Below, piece by piece: positions 6,981 to 14,317 of a stretch of DNA of 18,289 bases (position 1 is its first letter; each line of letters starts with the position of its first letter). This DNA is from UBA6382 sp964596865 (GTDB taxonomy: Bacteria > Bacteroidota > Bacteroidia > Bacteroidales > Bacteroidaceae): contig CAZQVW010000017.1 in the NCBI GenBank assembly GCA_964596865.1, positions 1-18,289 of the forward strand, read 5' to 3'. Both the position numbers and the translations under genes were made by a program. The notes beneath the pieces were generated by a model that saw nothing but the letters and a program-made list of their open reading frames with translations, did no database searches and was not told the DNA's origin.

Positions 6981-9900
6981 TTAGTACCAGTCGATATTTG
7001 TACTGTATGACGAGCGTTTCTCCCACTTCAGCACATCAGCCAGGGCCGACATCTTGGCGCGGAAAGTGAAATTAAATGAGGTATATGGCAACAGCACGAT
7101 GGAGCACGACATAGAAAAACAGTGGAGATCCCTAAGAATGGTGGCCGTGGTGGTGGACAGCTTGTGATAATTGAAGTCATAGCCACTGGCGTAGTTGATA
7201 TTCCATCCGGCGGACAGGCGGACGTTGCCGGAGAAGTTGAGCGTGTGGGTGAGCTTGTAGGGATAGCGCATTGTCTTGGGGTTAATTCTGCCCTGTGTGT
7301 TTTCGCGCAGCGACATACCGTAGGAAACCGTCAGCGTCCACGGAATGGAGAAGCGCAGGTAGCCAAACTCGTCCACCTCGGGCTTATTGCTGTCTTCCGT
7401 GGGCTTATGGTTGAGGTTGCCTGCCAGTTCGGGGTCTACGTTTTGGTCCTCGATGTCATGGTCTTCGTCGTCATCATAATCTTCATCGTCATCGCGCTGA
7501 GGGGTCTCCTGTTTCTTGCGGGCTTTCTTGGAGAAAGTGGCGTTTGAGAAGGTGTAGGAGAAATTCTGCGACATTCCCTGAAATCTGCCGAAGCGCCCGT
7601 AGCTCCATTCGGTGCGGTCGCCCACAACCACGTTGCCCCTTTCGTCAAACTGGTAGGCGTAGGTGGCCCACGTAGCGGACATAGAGAAGGTATAGTTCTT
7701 TGTGAGCTTGAGGCGGAGCCTTGTGTTGAGGTCGCTCCACGGGCGATTTTTAGCGGCCATGTTATAAGAGAGGGAAGCCGCCAGTTCATCGATGAGGGAA
7801 ATCTTCTTCTCGCCGGTGGAATCGCGGTCGCTCCTCACTTTCATCTCCACATTATTGCTAACGGACATAGAAATGCTGCCCGTCTTGCCGCGGCCCGGCA
7901 CTCCATAGATTCCGTTGGCGTAGGGGGAGTAATTGACGGTGGAGACATTGCCGTTGGCGTCGGTGCGTACGTAGGTATCGTAATATCCGTAGGTGGATGT
8001 GCCGAAATCCGGCGCGTAGGTAAGCGACATCGTGGGCTTGAATACGTGGCGGATGGCTATAATCTTGTTTCCGAAGATGCGGGGCGAGGGTTTGTAGAAT
8101 CCGTAGAGGGTGGTGTTGGCGGCGAGGGCGGCGTTCCAGTTGTAGACATTATAAAAACCGTAGGTAGTGTCTCTCACCACAGCCTGAGCCTCATTATCCC
8201 AGCTCTGCTTAATCTTATTGGTGTACATACGGTCGTTAAGCGTGAAACTGGGAGTGAGGTTGATGTACTTAAACAACGAGAACGTGGCATTTACGGGGAT
8301 GCGGTGCTGCATACCGTTGCGCCAATCCTTTACGAGGTCGGAATGGAGGAGCTTGTCCTCCTTGGTGGAGATAGAATTGCTGAGCTGACCGGTATAGGAC
8401 ATCGAAATCTTCTCATACCACTTTTCTTCGCCCCTAAGTTGCTTTTTCTTAAAGGGATAGAATTTCGCCAGCGTGATATTGAGGTCGGGCAGGGTCATCG
8501 TAACCATGGAATCGCGCATACTTTGCGTGAGGTTGGCCGAACTGGAAAGTGTGAGCCCTATGTTTGGAAAACTATATGAGTAGGCCACCGAACTGGTGCG
8601 GGTGCTTTGCGAATAGGTCAAGGGGTCGTAGAGCGAATTGAGGTTCTTGCGCTCAAAGGAGACGGAGGCGAAGTTCACACTGGCGGACAAGGAGGAGCGC
8701 ATCGAGGCCTTGGGGTCTTGGCGATGACTCCATTGGATTTTCAAACTCTTGGTTACCTCATAATCCGGCATATTCTTTTCGCCTTCCACCGTGTGGAGGT
8801 AGTTGATATAAAAGTTACCGGAGTATTTGTAGCGTTTCTTGTAGGTGGTCTCGGCGTTTAGGCCCCACGAACCTTTGGTGTAAATTTCGCCGAGCAGTTT
8901 CAGGTCCATCCTATCGTTGATAGCGAAATAATATCCGCCGTCTTTGAGATAGAATCCGCGCTCTGTCTCCGACCCAAACGAAGGCATGATAAAGCCACTT
9001 TGGTATTTACTACTGAAAGGGAAGAATCCGAACGGCACTGCCAGCGGTAGCGGCACATCCTCCACCACCAAATACGCAGGACCAAACACCACTTCCTTTC
9101 CGGGAAACACTTTCGCCCTGGTCAGCGCCACATAGAAGTGGGGGTGCTCGGCATCGCACGTGGTATAGGTGCCGTGCATCAGGTTTACCACACCATCGTC
9201 TAATCTCTTTGAACTCTCGCTCTGGATAAAGCCTTCGCCTTGCTCGGTGGTTACGTTGTGGATAAAGCCCTTGCGCGTCTTGAAATTATAAGACATCCTC
9301 TCGCTCTCATACGAGTCCTGCTTCTGGTTGAATACGGGCTTGCCAATTTTCTCTCCGGTGGAATCCGTGGAGAATGTGGCGTGGACAAGACTCGAATCCA
9401 TGTTCATTGTGATGCGGTCGGCCGTGAGCGACATATCTTGGTAGTCCACTTCACTACTGCCAAACAGTCCGATGTCGCGAGTGATGGCATCATAGGTCAT
9501 AGAATCCTTTGACGAATACTTCACCGGCTGATCCAGTGCGTCTTTCTTCTTGTGGGCGGTGTCGGAGGCTGCGGTATCGCTTCTTAGCGAGTCTAAACGG
9601 TTGAGATACACCGAGTCGTCACTAATGCGGAAGATGTCGTCAGACTTTATCCCTCCCTTTCGTAAACTATCCGCTTTCTCTGTCAAACCGCCCGCCTTGC
9701 CTGCCAAGCTATCTGCCTTTTTAGCCAAGCTATCCGCCTTTCCCAACAATTTGCTGGACTTTTCTGCCAAGCTATCCGGCTTTCCCAACAATCTGCTCGC
9801 CTTTCCTGCCAAGCTATCCGCCTTTCCCAATAATCTGCCGGCCTTTTCTGCCAAGCTATCCGGCTTTTTAGTCAAGCTATCTGTCTTTTCCAACAAATTT

Positions 9901-10088
9901 GCGGCCTTGCCTTTAAGGGCGCGGAGACTGTCTATGGATATTTTTATGGTGTCGCGGGCGGTGGTGTCGGGCGCGGCCGTGGCGAAATGAGAATGCTCCC
10001 AAATGCCAAAAGGTGTCGCAATCGCTGTTGCAACACATACCAACGCCATCATCAGCGTCAAGCCCTTAAACAGTTTCTGAAACACCAT
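6981..10088 (-). CDS. lptD: LPS-assembly outer-membrane protein LptD (Bacteroidota type)
   Basis: This 1035-aa outer-membrane protein should insert lipopolysaccharide into the outer leaflet. It opens with a signal-peptide-like stretch (1-26, MVFQKLFKGLTLMMALVCVA...). An 11-heptad insert (68-144) of the KADSLAx/KAxRLLG type follows. An OstA/LptA-like jellyroll comes next (about 188-320, with YDAITRDIGLFGSSEV and LTADRITMN). A large beta-barrel rich in alternating aromatic and polar residues reaches the C terminus (...YSTNIDWY, ending in an aromatic as barrels do). An acidic loop (about 863-885, DDDEDYDDDEDHD) interrupts the barrel. The frame can start at a TTG at 10106, but the ATG at 10088 puts the signal peptide at the N terminus. 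Two TAnnTTTGC boxes lie 15-33 bp upstream. The heptad insert is the odd part: it looks like a coiled-coil or rod in the periplasm, encoded by 21-bp repeats. Confidence 0.88.
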   Translation of the reverse strand: MVFQKLFKGLTLMMALVCVATAIATPFGIWEHSHFATAAPDTTARDTIKISIDSLRALKGKAANLLEKTDSLTKKPDSLAEKAGRLLGKADSLAGKASRLLGKPDSLAEKSSKLLGKADSLAKKADSLAGKAGGLTEKADSLRKGGIKSDDIFRISDDSVYLNRLDSLRSDTAASDTAHKKKDALDQPVKYSSKDSMTYDAITRDIGLFGSSEVDYQDMSLTADRITMNMDSSLVHATFSTDSTGEKIGKPVFNQKQDSYESERMSYNFKTRKGFIHNVTTEQGEGFIQSESSKRLDDGVVNLMHGTYTTCDAEHPHFYVALTRAKVFPGKEVVFGPAYLVVEDVPLPLAVPFGFFPFSSKYQSGFIMPSFGSETERGFYLKDGGYYFAINDRMDLKLLGEIYTKGSWGLNAETTYKKRYKYSGNFYINYLHTVEGEKNMPDYEVTKSLKIQWSHRQDPKASMRSSLSASVNFASVSFERKNLNSLYDPLTYSQSTRTSSVAYSYSFPNIGLTLSSSANLTQSMRDSMVTMTLPDLNITLAKFYPFKKKQLRGEEKWYEKISMSYTGQLSNSISTKEDKLLHSDLVKDWRNGMQHRIPVNATFSLFKYINLTPSFTLNDRMYTNKIKQSWDNEAQAVVRDTTYGFYNVYNWNAALAANTTLYGFYKPSPRIFGNKIIAIRHVFKPTMSLTYAPDFGTSTYGYYDTYVRTDANGNVSTVNYSPYANGIYGVPGRGKTGSISMSVSNNVEMKVRSDRDSTGEKKISLIDELAASLSYNMAAKNRPWSDLNTRLRLKLTKNYTFSMSATWATYAYQFDERGNVVVGDRTEWSYGRFGRFQGMSQNFSYTFSNATFSKKARKKQETPQRDDDEDYDDDEDHDIEDQNVDPELAGNLNHKPTEDSNKPEVDEFGYLRFSIPWTLTVSYGMSLRENTQGRINPKTMRYPYKLTHTLNFSGNVRLSAGWNINYASGYDFNYHKLSTTTATILRDLHCFSMSCSIVLLPYTSFNFTFRAKMSALADVLKWEKRSSYSTNIDWY
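9657..9887 (-). repeat. 21-bp tandem repeats coding 11 heptads in LptD
   Basis: Eleven 21-bp units encode LptD residues 68-144, alternating KADSLA(G/E/K) with KA(G/S)RLLG-like heptads, so there is a 42-bp super-period over part of the array. On the plus strand GCCAAGCTATCCG and TTTCCCAACAATCTG recur with few changes, including at third codon positions. This argues for DNA-level copying as well as protein constraint. Leu at a fixed place in each heptad would allow a coiled coil. Confidence 0.92.
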
Positions 10089-10102
10089 GATTAATTCAGA
10101 CG

Positions 10103-10121
10103 GCAAAGTTAAGCAAAACTA
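10103..10121 (-). promoter_or_regulatory. Candidate promoter -7 boxes before lptD
   Basis: The minus strand carries TAGTTTTGC (10121-10113) and TAACTTTGC (10111-10103). Both match the Bacteroidota -7 consensus TAnnTTTG. I see no good TTTG -33 element at the usual distance, so support is partial. Either would start transcription only a few to about 20 bases before the ATG at 10088. Confidence 0.4.
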
Positions 10122-10174
10122 TTGGGTTGCGCGTACCTTTTTAAGAGTGAATTGCGCCGCTCTCCGGTTTTTCA

Positions 10175-10301
10175 CTTCCGTTTGATGCCTACCGCCGCGC
10201 CTTAATTTGATTTTGTACTTGCGTTTTACACTCCCCGCTGTGCCTCACTTTGTTTTTTACATTCATTTGATGCTCACCGTCCCGCCTTTTCGCCCATTTT
10301 T
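10175..10301. repeat. Degenerate 42-bp higher-order repeat, 3 copies
   Basis: Six sub-units of 21-22 bp start at 10175, 10196, 10218, 10239, 10260 and 10281. They alternate between an A type (CTTCCGTTTGATGCCTACCG, CTTGCGTTTTACACTCCCCG, CATTCATTTGATGCTCACCG) and a B type (CGCGCCTTAATTTGATTTT, TGTGCCTCACTTTGTTTTTT, CCCGCCTTTTCGCCCATTTT), giving three ~42-bp copies. Identity is moderate. The clearest match is TTTGATGC..ACCG at 10181 and 10266. Confidence 0.6.
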
Positions 10302-10405
10302 CTACCGACCTGCCGCTCGGAATTCCCCTTTTAATTTTGAAAACCCCCGAGATAAAGTCAGGATTAACCGCACGCGGGGCGAATTTTTCTCGCCCTATAG
10401 CTAAC

Positions 10406-10493
10406 GCACCGAAGGGAACGTTGCTGCGCACCAAGGGGAGTGCTGCTGCGCACCGAGGGGAACGCTGCTGTGCACCGAGAGGAACGTTAGCTT
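10406..10493. repeat. 22-bp tandem array, 4 units
   Basis: Four units start at 10406, 10428, 10450 and 10472, each opening GCACC(G/A)A followed by GGGGAACG(C/T)TGCTG or a close variant. Identity is high between neighbours, and the last unit degrades into GTTAGCTT. The period is 22, not 21, so the array would shift frame if translated. It lies in the spacer before lptD. Confidence 0.88.
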
Positions 10494-10629
10494 TTTATCG
10501 CCCGTTTTTCGCAGTAAGTGGGGAAAAGCGGACGCAAGTAGGGGGAAATCGATACATTGCGCGCACGGAAAAACGGTTTCAATGGTCTCGCCTTTCCGTG
10601 CGCTACGCTATTTTGAAAAATAATTGGGG

Positions 10630-11649
10630 TTACGAAAACAAATCGAGGGCGATTGGGTTGCTCAAATCGTCGCCGGAATTTTCTGTGTCATTGCCGGAAG
10701 TTCCTGTGTCATTGCCGGAAAGTCCTGTGTCATTGCCGGAATTTTCTGCAATGTTGTCTGATTTTTCTATGTCATTATCGGAATTTCCAAAATCAGAGTT
10801 TGAGCCTTCTAAATCGTATAAAGGCGAGGGCTTTTCCCTTTCCAAGGCTATAATCTGGGGGGAGGGGGTGGAAAGGTGGGCGGTGGATTGATTGTTGGCG
10901 TCTGGAGTCGCAGTCTTATCGCCCGTTGTCTCTGCCCACGCATCGAGGGCGTTCTGTAGGGCGAGGGTGTGGGTGTTATTGTGGTCGCTGAGATGGCAGA
11001 GCCAGATGTTGCGGAGGTGATGACCGTGGCGGCGTATCACATCGGCGGCCTCGGGGTTGGAGAGATGCCCGTGGTTGCTGCGTATCCTGTTTTGCAGAAA
11101 AATGGGGTAGGGACCATTGGTCAGCATCTGCTCATCATAATTCGACTCCACCACAAGATGCGTTGCCTCCTTGACGTAGGCGTCTATTTCCTCTGTCCAA
11201 TGACCGCAATCCGTAACAAGGCAGAAGTGCGTCTTGTTATGGCGCAACATATACCCCACATTATCCACTGCATCATGGGGAACAGAGAACGCCGTTACCT
11301 CCACATCGCCTATCATAAAGGGTTTCCCTTTCTCTATCAGGGTGGTGGTGTCCGGATTGGGCTTCTTGGTGATGCGCGGATTGGAGCGTATTCCCTTTAA
11401 GGTGCCCTCGGTGAGGAAGACGCGCACTTTGTCTTTCGATGAGAGGATGCCCAGACTGCGGACGTGGTCGATATGATTGTGAGTAACGAGGATACCGTCT
11501 ATCTTGCCGGTAGACACACCGTATTCCCGCAGCATTTTCCTTAACTTGCGGATTCTCACACCCGCGTCTATCATTATTTGCGCGCCGTCGGTGCGGATTA
11601 CATAAGCGTTTCCGCTACTTCCACTGCCGAAGGACTGGAATTGAAACAT
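10630..11649 (-). CDS. Metallo-beta-lactamase-fold hydrolase, WalJ/YycJ-like
   Basis: This 339-aa protein is a metallo-hydrolase. It begins FQSFGSGSSGN (4-14), which is typical of the YycJ/WalJ group. The metal motif is T56-H-N-H-I-D-H62, with H125 in SVPHD, D147 in VTDCGH, and HLSDHNNT (219-226) as later motifs. WalJ-type proteins are thought to be nucleases or phosphodiesterases, but the substrate here is unproven. The catalytic domain ends near residue 245. The remaining ~95 residues are a polar, probably disordered tail ending in seven Asn/Ser/Gly/Asp heptads (282-330), absent from the usual ~260-aa members. The start ATG at 11649 is 40 bp from the HAD gene, which suggests co-transcription. 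Confidence 0.9.
   Translation of the reverse strand: MFQFQSFGSGSSGNAYVIRTDGAQIMIDAGVRIRKLRKMLREYGVSTGKIDGILVTHNHIDHVRSLGILSSKDKVRVFLTEGTLKGIRSNPRITKKPNPDTTTLIEKGKPFMIGDVEVTAFSVPHDAVDNVGYMLRHNKTHFCLVTDCGHWTEEIDAYVKEATHLVVESNYDEQMLTNGPYPIFLQNRIRSNHGHLSNPEAADVIRRHGHHLRNIWLCHLSDHNNTHTLALQNALDAWAETTGDKTATPDANNQSTAHLSTPSPQIIALEREKPSPLYDLEGSNSDFGNSDNDIEKSDNIAENSGNDTGLSGNDTGTSGNDTENSGDDLSNPIALDLFS
10660..10806 (-). repeat. 21-bp tandem repeats coding the MBL protein tail
   Basis: Seven 21-bp units encode residues 282-330. The clearest are NSGNDTG, LSGNDTG, TSGNDTE and NSGDDLS; earlier units (GSNSDFG, NSDNDIE, KSDNIAE) are more diverged. On the plus strand GCCGGAA starts at 10672, 10693, 10714 and 10735, with TCCTGTGTCATT or a near variant in each. 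Neighbouring units match at nearly all positions, so amplification looks recent. Confidence 0.93.
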
Positions 11650-11689
11650 CTTTGTTGATATAATTAAAAAATAATACGCTGTAGCCCCC

Positions 11690-12331
11690 CTATTTTAGGA
11701 GGCTTAAAATCTCTGAAGGGTTGGAAATGAGCGTGGTGGCGCCATGCTCCAATAAAAACGGCCTACTGCGGAAGCCCCAAAGGACACTGATGCACGGTAG
11801 GCCCGAATTCTTGGCCGTAAGAATGTCTACATCGGAATCGCCCACGTAGATAGTGCTCGCTTTGTCGGCATGGAGCGCGGCCATCGCTTTCAATACCATA
11901 TCCGGAGCAGGCTTGCGCTTCACATCGGGCGTCTCACCAATGGCTACGTGGATCAATCCCTTGAAAAAGCGGTCGTTCAGTTCACTCACCGCAGGCTGCA
12001 TCTTGTTTGAGACGATGGCTGTCTTCACGCCGCGCACCTTCAGTGCTTCCAATAGGGGCATAATTCCATCGTATGGGCGCGTGGTGTCGAGGCAGTGGGC
12101 GGCGTAATGCTCTTTGAAGATGCTGAAACAGTGCTGAAAGGCCTCTTCGCTGACTCCTTGCGGCACGGCCCTGCGAATAAGCAAGGCTACGCCGTTTCCT
12201 ACGAACTGCCTCACCTCCTCCAGCGTCCTTTCAGGGTAGCCACACGCTTTTAGGGCGTAGTTGGTGCTGGTATGGAGGTCGCCCAACGAATATAACAGGG
12301 TGCCATCGAGGTCGAAAATGATGTTTTTCAA
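11690..12331 (-). CDS. HAD-family phosphatase, phosphoglycolate phosphatase-like
   Basis: This 213-aa cytosolic phosphohydrolase has all HAD motifs. Motif I is FDLDGTL with D7 and D9, motif II is VSNK (S108), motif III is K140 in KRKPAPD, and motif IV is GDSDVD (164-169). An alpha-helical cap lies between about 15 and 80. Length and motifs fit the Gph/PGP-like subgroup, but HAD substrates cannot be read from sequence. It could equally act on another small sugar or glycol phosphate or a pyrophosphate. The start ATG at 12331 gives MKNIIFDLDG. The 3' end is 40 bp from the MBL gene. The 205-bp spacer upstream is almost entirely a 21-bp repeat array. Confidence 0.92.
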   Translation of the reverse strand: MKNIIFDLDGTLLYSLGDLHTSTNYALKACGYPERTLEEVRQFVGNGVALLIRRAVPQGVSEEAFQHCFSIFKEHYAAHCLDTTRPYDGIMPLLEALKVRGVKTAIVSNKMQPAVSELNDRFFKGLIHVAIGETPDVKRKPAPDMVLKAMAALHADKASTIYVGDSDVDILTAKNSGLPCISVLWGFRSRPFLLEHGATTLISNPSEILSLLK

Positions 12332-12341
12332 TGTATGATGC

Positions 12342-12495
12342 GGGTTTGTGTGATTTCTTTCGCCGTAGGTGGGGTAATTCTTTCGCGTTAGGTGGAGTAC
12401 TTCTTGCGTTAGGTGGAGTATGTCCTTCGTTAGGTGGGGTATGACTTATTATATTATGGTGTACGCCTTGCCTTAGGTGCGAACAGTCCCTCGTT
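12342..12495. repeat. 21- to 23-bp tandem array filling the HAD/zinc-ribbon spacer
   Basis: Units share (G)TTAGGTGG(A/G)GTA followed by CTTCTTGCG or similar. The TAGGTGG anchor occurs at 12366, 12389, 12410 and 12431. Diverged units are visible at about 12343 (GTGTGATTTCTTTCGCC), 12455 (TATGGTGTACGCCTTGCC) and 12474 (TAGGTGCGAAC). That makes about seven units over nearly the whole spacer. No gene is seen. As it lies just upstream of the HAD gene, copy number could alter its promoter spacing or leader. Confidence 0.85.
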
Positions 12496-12536
12496 TTGTG
12501 CTTACCTATAGGTTTTTGTCGCCGAAAATGTTGCCT

Positions 12537-13568
12537 TTACTCACCGAAAGCGTGCAAGTTGATGGAAGAAATCTGCATCGACTGGTTGAGCGTGGCTTTG
12601 GCGGTGAATTCCTTGGTAGATGTGTTGCCCTCGGCATTAGTGCTGACGCGGTTTACTGTGCAGGTGGCGGTGTAGGTCTGCCCGCTGGCGCTCATGGCTT
12701 TCTCCACGCGGATGGGTGAAGAGATATTATAGTTCACAATCTCGGTGAGGTTGCGCTTGTCGATAAATTCACTGCTCTTTTCGTATACCGCCTCGGTGGT
12801 GATGCCCACCAAACCGTCCTTACTGTTGTCTGACAGGGCAATAAAATAGCGCGAAAGGTTGGTGGAGACGCTGTTTTGCTCGTCTGCCGACGGCTTAGCG
12901 TCCAAAAGGGCCTGTTTCACGTTCTGCGCTTGGTCGGCGTACTTGCCATCGGGGTGGATATTTAGATAATTCTGCAAAGCCTCCTCTGTGCCCGCTTTCA
13001 TGGCGCTTACCCAATCCAAAGAATCGATTTTGTCGTAGGCAAGTTGGTCGAACGGACTGTTTGGAAAGCGACTACGGAATGAGGCGAAGTCATTGATATT
13101 AGTGGAGTTGGCAATCAAATTCCATTCCTGCTGATAGCGTTTGTAGCGTCCGATTTCTTTGTTTATCTCCTCGGCATGCGATGTGTTGGGATACTTCAAA
13201 AGGAATGTCTCGGCGTCGGCTATCGAAAAATTGTCCATCAACATATTGTAATCCGCTTGCTCTTGTCGGCTGTTCTGCGTGTGGAGATAGAGATAGGTGC
13301 CCGCTCCGATGATTATTATCAGTCCGATTAGGCAGGCAATGATAATCTTATTCCTTTTGGTCGAGGGCGGCTGCGGCGTACGCTGATCTGTCTGCTGGTA
13401 GCCCGCGCCGGATTGATTATTGGTGTAATCTTGCGGCTGGTAGTCGGTTTCTTGCGGCAGATTGCTGGTGTTGGAAAAACGCTCCTTGATGGGCGCGCCA
13501 CAATGTGGGCACGAAGCGGCTAAAGTGGAGACTTCCCGTCCGCATTCGGGGCATTTTATTATTGCCAT
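12537..13568 (-). CDS. Zinc-ribbon, single-TM protein with repeat-like ectodomain
   Basis: This 343-aa protein has an N-terminal zinc ribbon (C6-x2-C9, C20-x2-C23; KCPECG and SCPHCG). A Gln/Asn/Pro-rich linker (about 30-72) and one membrane span (about 74-96) follow. The outer part begins with helical segments containing three related stretches: LLKYPNTSHAEEI, FRSRFPNSPFDQLAYD and YLNIHPDGKYADQ. These resemble TPR/BamD-type repeats. The last ~110 residues look like a small alpha/beta domain. A cytosolic ribbon with an exported C terminus is expected. The specific function is unknown; such architectures are common in Bacteroidota and often annotated only as zinc-ribbon proteins. The start ATG at 13568 places the ribbon at residue 6. 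The next upstream gene is 91 bp away. Confidence 0.85.
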   Translation of the reverse strand: MAIIKCPECGREVSTLAASCPHCGAPIKERFSNTSNLPQETDYQPQDYTNNQSGAGYQQTDQRTPQPPSTKRNKIIIACLIGLIIIIGAGTYLYLHTQNSRQEQADYNMLMDNFSIADAETFLLKYPNTSHAEEINKEIGRYKRYQQEWNLIANSTNINDFASFRSRFPNSPFDQLAYDKIDSLDWVSAMKAGTEEALQNYLNIHPDGKYADQAQNVKQALLDAKPSADEQNSVSTNLSRYFIALSDNSKDGLVGITTEAVYEKSSEFIDKRNLTEIVNYNISSPIRVEKAMSASGQTYTATCTVNRVSTNAEGNTSTKEFTAKATLNQSMQISSINLHAFGE

Positions 13569-13659
13569 AGTGGATTGAATTTTAGATATTAAGATTAAAA
13601 TTGGAGACTTCGGGATTTAATCTGAAATTATTGCGGTTTAAGGCCAAACTCTCGGGGCC

Positions 13660-14154
13660 TTATTGTTTCTTTTGCTGCTTATGGTCGAGAATGGCAGCGT
13701 AGGCTTTTGTCCAATCGGTGTCCAAAGAGAACGGCGTGAGCTGATGTTTGGAATCGTTTACGTAACTAAGTGTAAAATTCTTGTCTGGATCGTTGAAAAG
13801 GGGGTTGCTACACGATGCGTTCATGTAGAAAATTACCTCTTCCTTTTTCTGTTTGCTGTTTAGCGCGGTGTTTACTAATACATCCTGCAAAAAAGAGTTC
13901 ACAAACTGCTGCATACAGTAGGCTTGGTCGTCAAAGAATTTTACTGTCAGCGTGTCTTTCACCTTAAAGGCGGTCTCCTGTATGTATTCCAGGGCCGTAA
14001 CCTTGAAAGTGGCGACTTGTGCGATGGATACGTTGGTCTTGGGGTCGTTGGCCACGCTCTTAGAGCTGCTCAAAATCTCCTTGAAGATGTCTTGGGCGGG
14101 ACTGGCGATGGCAAAGGCGGCCAACATAATGATAGAGAGGAATATGCGTTTCAT
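13660..14154 (-). CDS. Small secreted protein of unknown function
   Basis: I do not recognise this 164-aa protein. It has a clear signal peptide (MKRIFLSIIMLAAFAIASPA, cleavage likely after residue 20), so it should be periplasmic. There is no lipobox cysteine. The mature part is mostly alpha-helical by composition, has two cysteines (in AYCMQQF and ASCSNP) and ends Lys/Gln-rich (DHKQQKKQ). It lies between the twin-ABC gene and the zinc-ribbon gene on the same strand. A 21-bp array fills the spacer upstream. A short inverted repeat AAGGCC/GGCCTT lies just past its stop without a T-run. Confidence 0.75.
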   Translation of the reverse strand: MKRIFLSIIMLAAFAIASPAQDIFKEILSSSKSVANDPKTNVSIAQVATFKVTALEYIQETAFKVKDTLTVKFFDDQAYCMQQFVNSFLQDVLVNTALNSKQKKEEVIFYMNASCSNPLFNDPDKNFTLSYVNDSKHQLTPFSLDTDWTKAYAAILDHKQQKKQ

Positions 14155-14197
14155 AATGAGTGGGTTATTGTGTTCTAAAAGTTTTTTGTTACAAAGA

Positions 14198-14317
14198 AGT
14201 GGGCTATTGTTTTTAACGAACCGGCTATTTCTTTTAATGAAGTGTCTATTTCTTTTAATGAAGTGGCTTTTTCTTTTAGTGTTTAGTCTATTGTTTTAGT
14301 AGGTAGTCTATTGTTTT
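14198..14317. repeat. 21-bp tandem array running into the ABC gene's stop codon
   Basis: CTATT or CTTTT anchors occur at 14204, 14225, 14246, 14267 and 14288 (exactly 21 apart), then at 14308 (20). Units read (G)TCTATTTCTTTTAATGAAGT or (G)TCTATTGTTTTAGTA. The last unit covers the ABC stop codon (14308-14310) and its final codons for Lys-Gln, so the array starts inside the gene and extends into the spacer. GTCTATTGTTTT occurs here at 14286 and 14306, and also twice at the dnaG duplication. Confidence 0.9.

Larger units (their letters stand above)
10107..10629. other. 523-bp spacer between MBL gene and lptD, largely repeats
   Basis: No convincing gene is present; the open frames here are short, Arg-rich and built from repeat sequence. 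It holds a 42-bp higher-order repeat (10175-10301), a four-unit 22-bp array (10406-10493), a GGGCGA/TCGCCC inverted repeat near 10377-10395, and an 11-bp perfect inverted repeat GCGCACGGAAA (10561-10571) / TTTCCGTGCGC (10593-10603) with a 21-nt loop, 27 bp past the MBL stop. That hairpin lacks a T-run on either strand. Confidence 0.6.

Noticed and set aside
10189..10434. 81-codon minus-strand ORF in the lptD spacer
   Set aside because: It overlaps two repeat arrays, is strongly basic and has no recognisable features.
10561..10603. 11-bp inverted repeat as a terminator for the MBL gene
   Set aside because: No T-run follows on either strand and the loop is 21 nt; kept only as an inverted repeat within the spacer entry.
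11678..11699. AGCC/GGCT-like hairpin after the HAD gene as a terminator
   Set aside because: The stem is imperfect, overlaps the stop codon, and its T-run is displaced by about ten bases.
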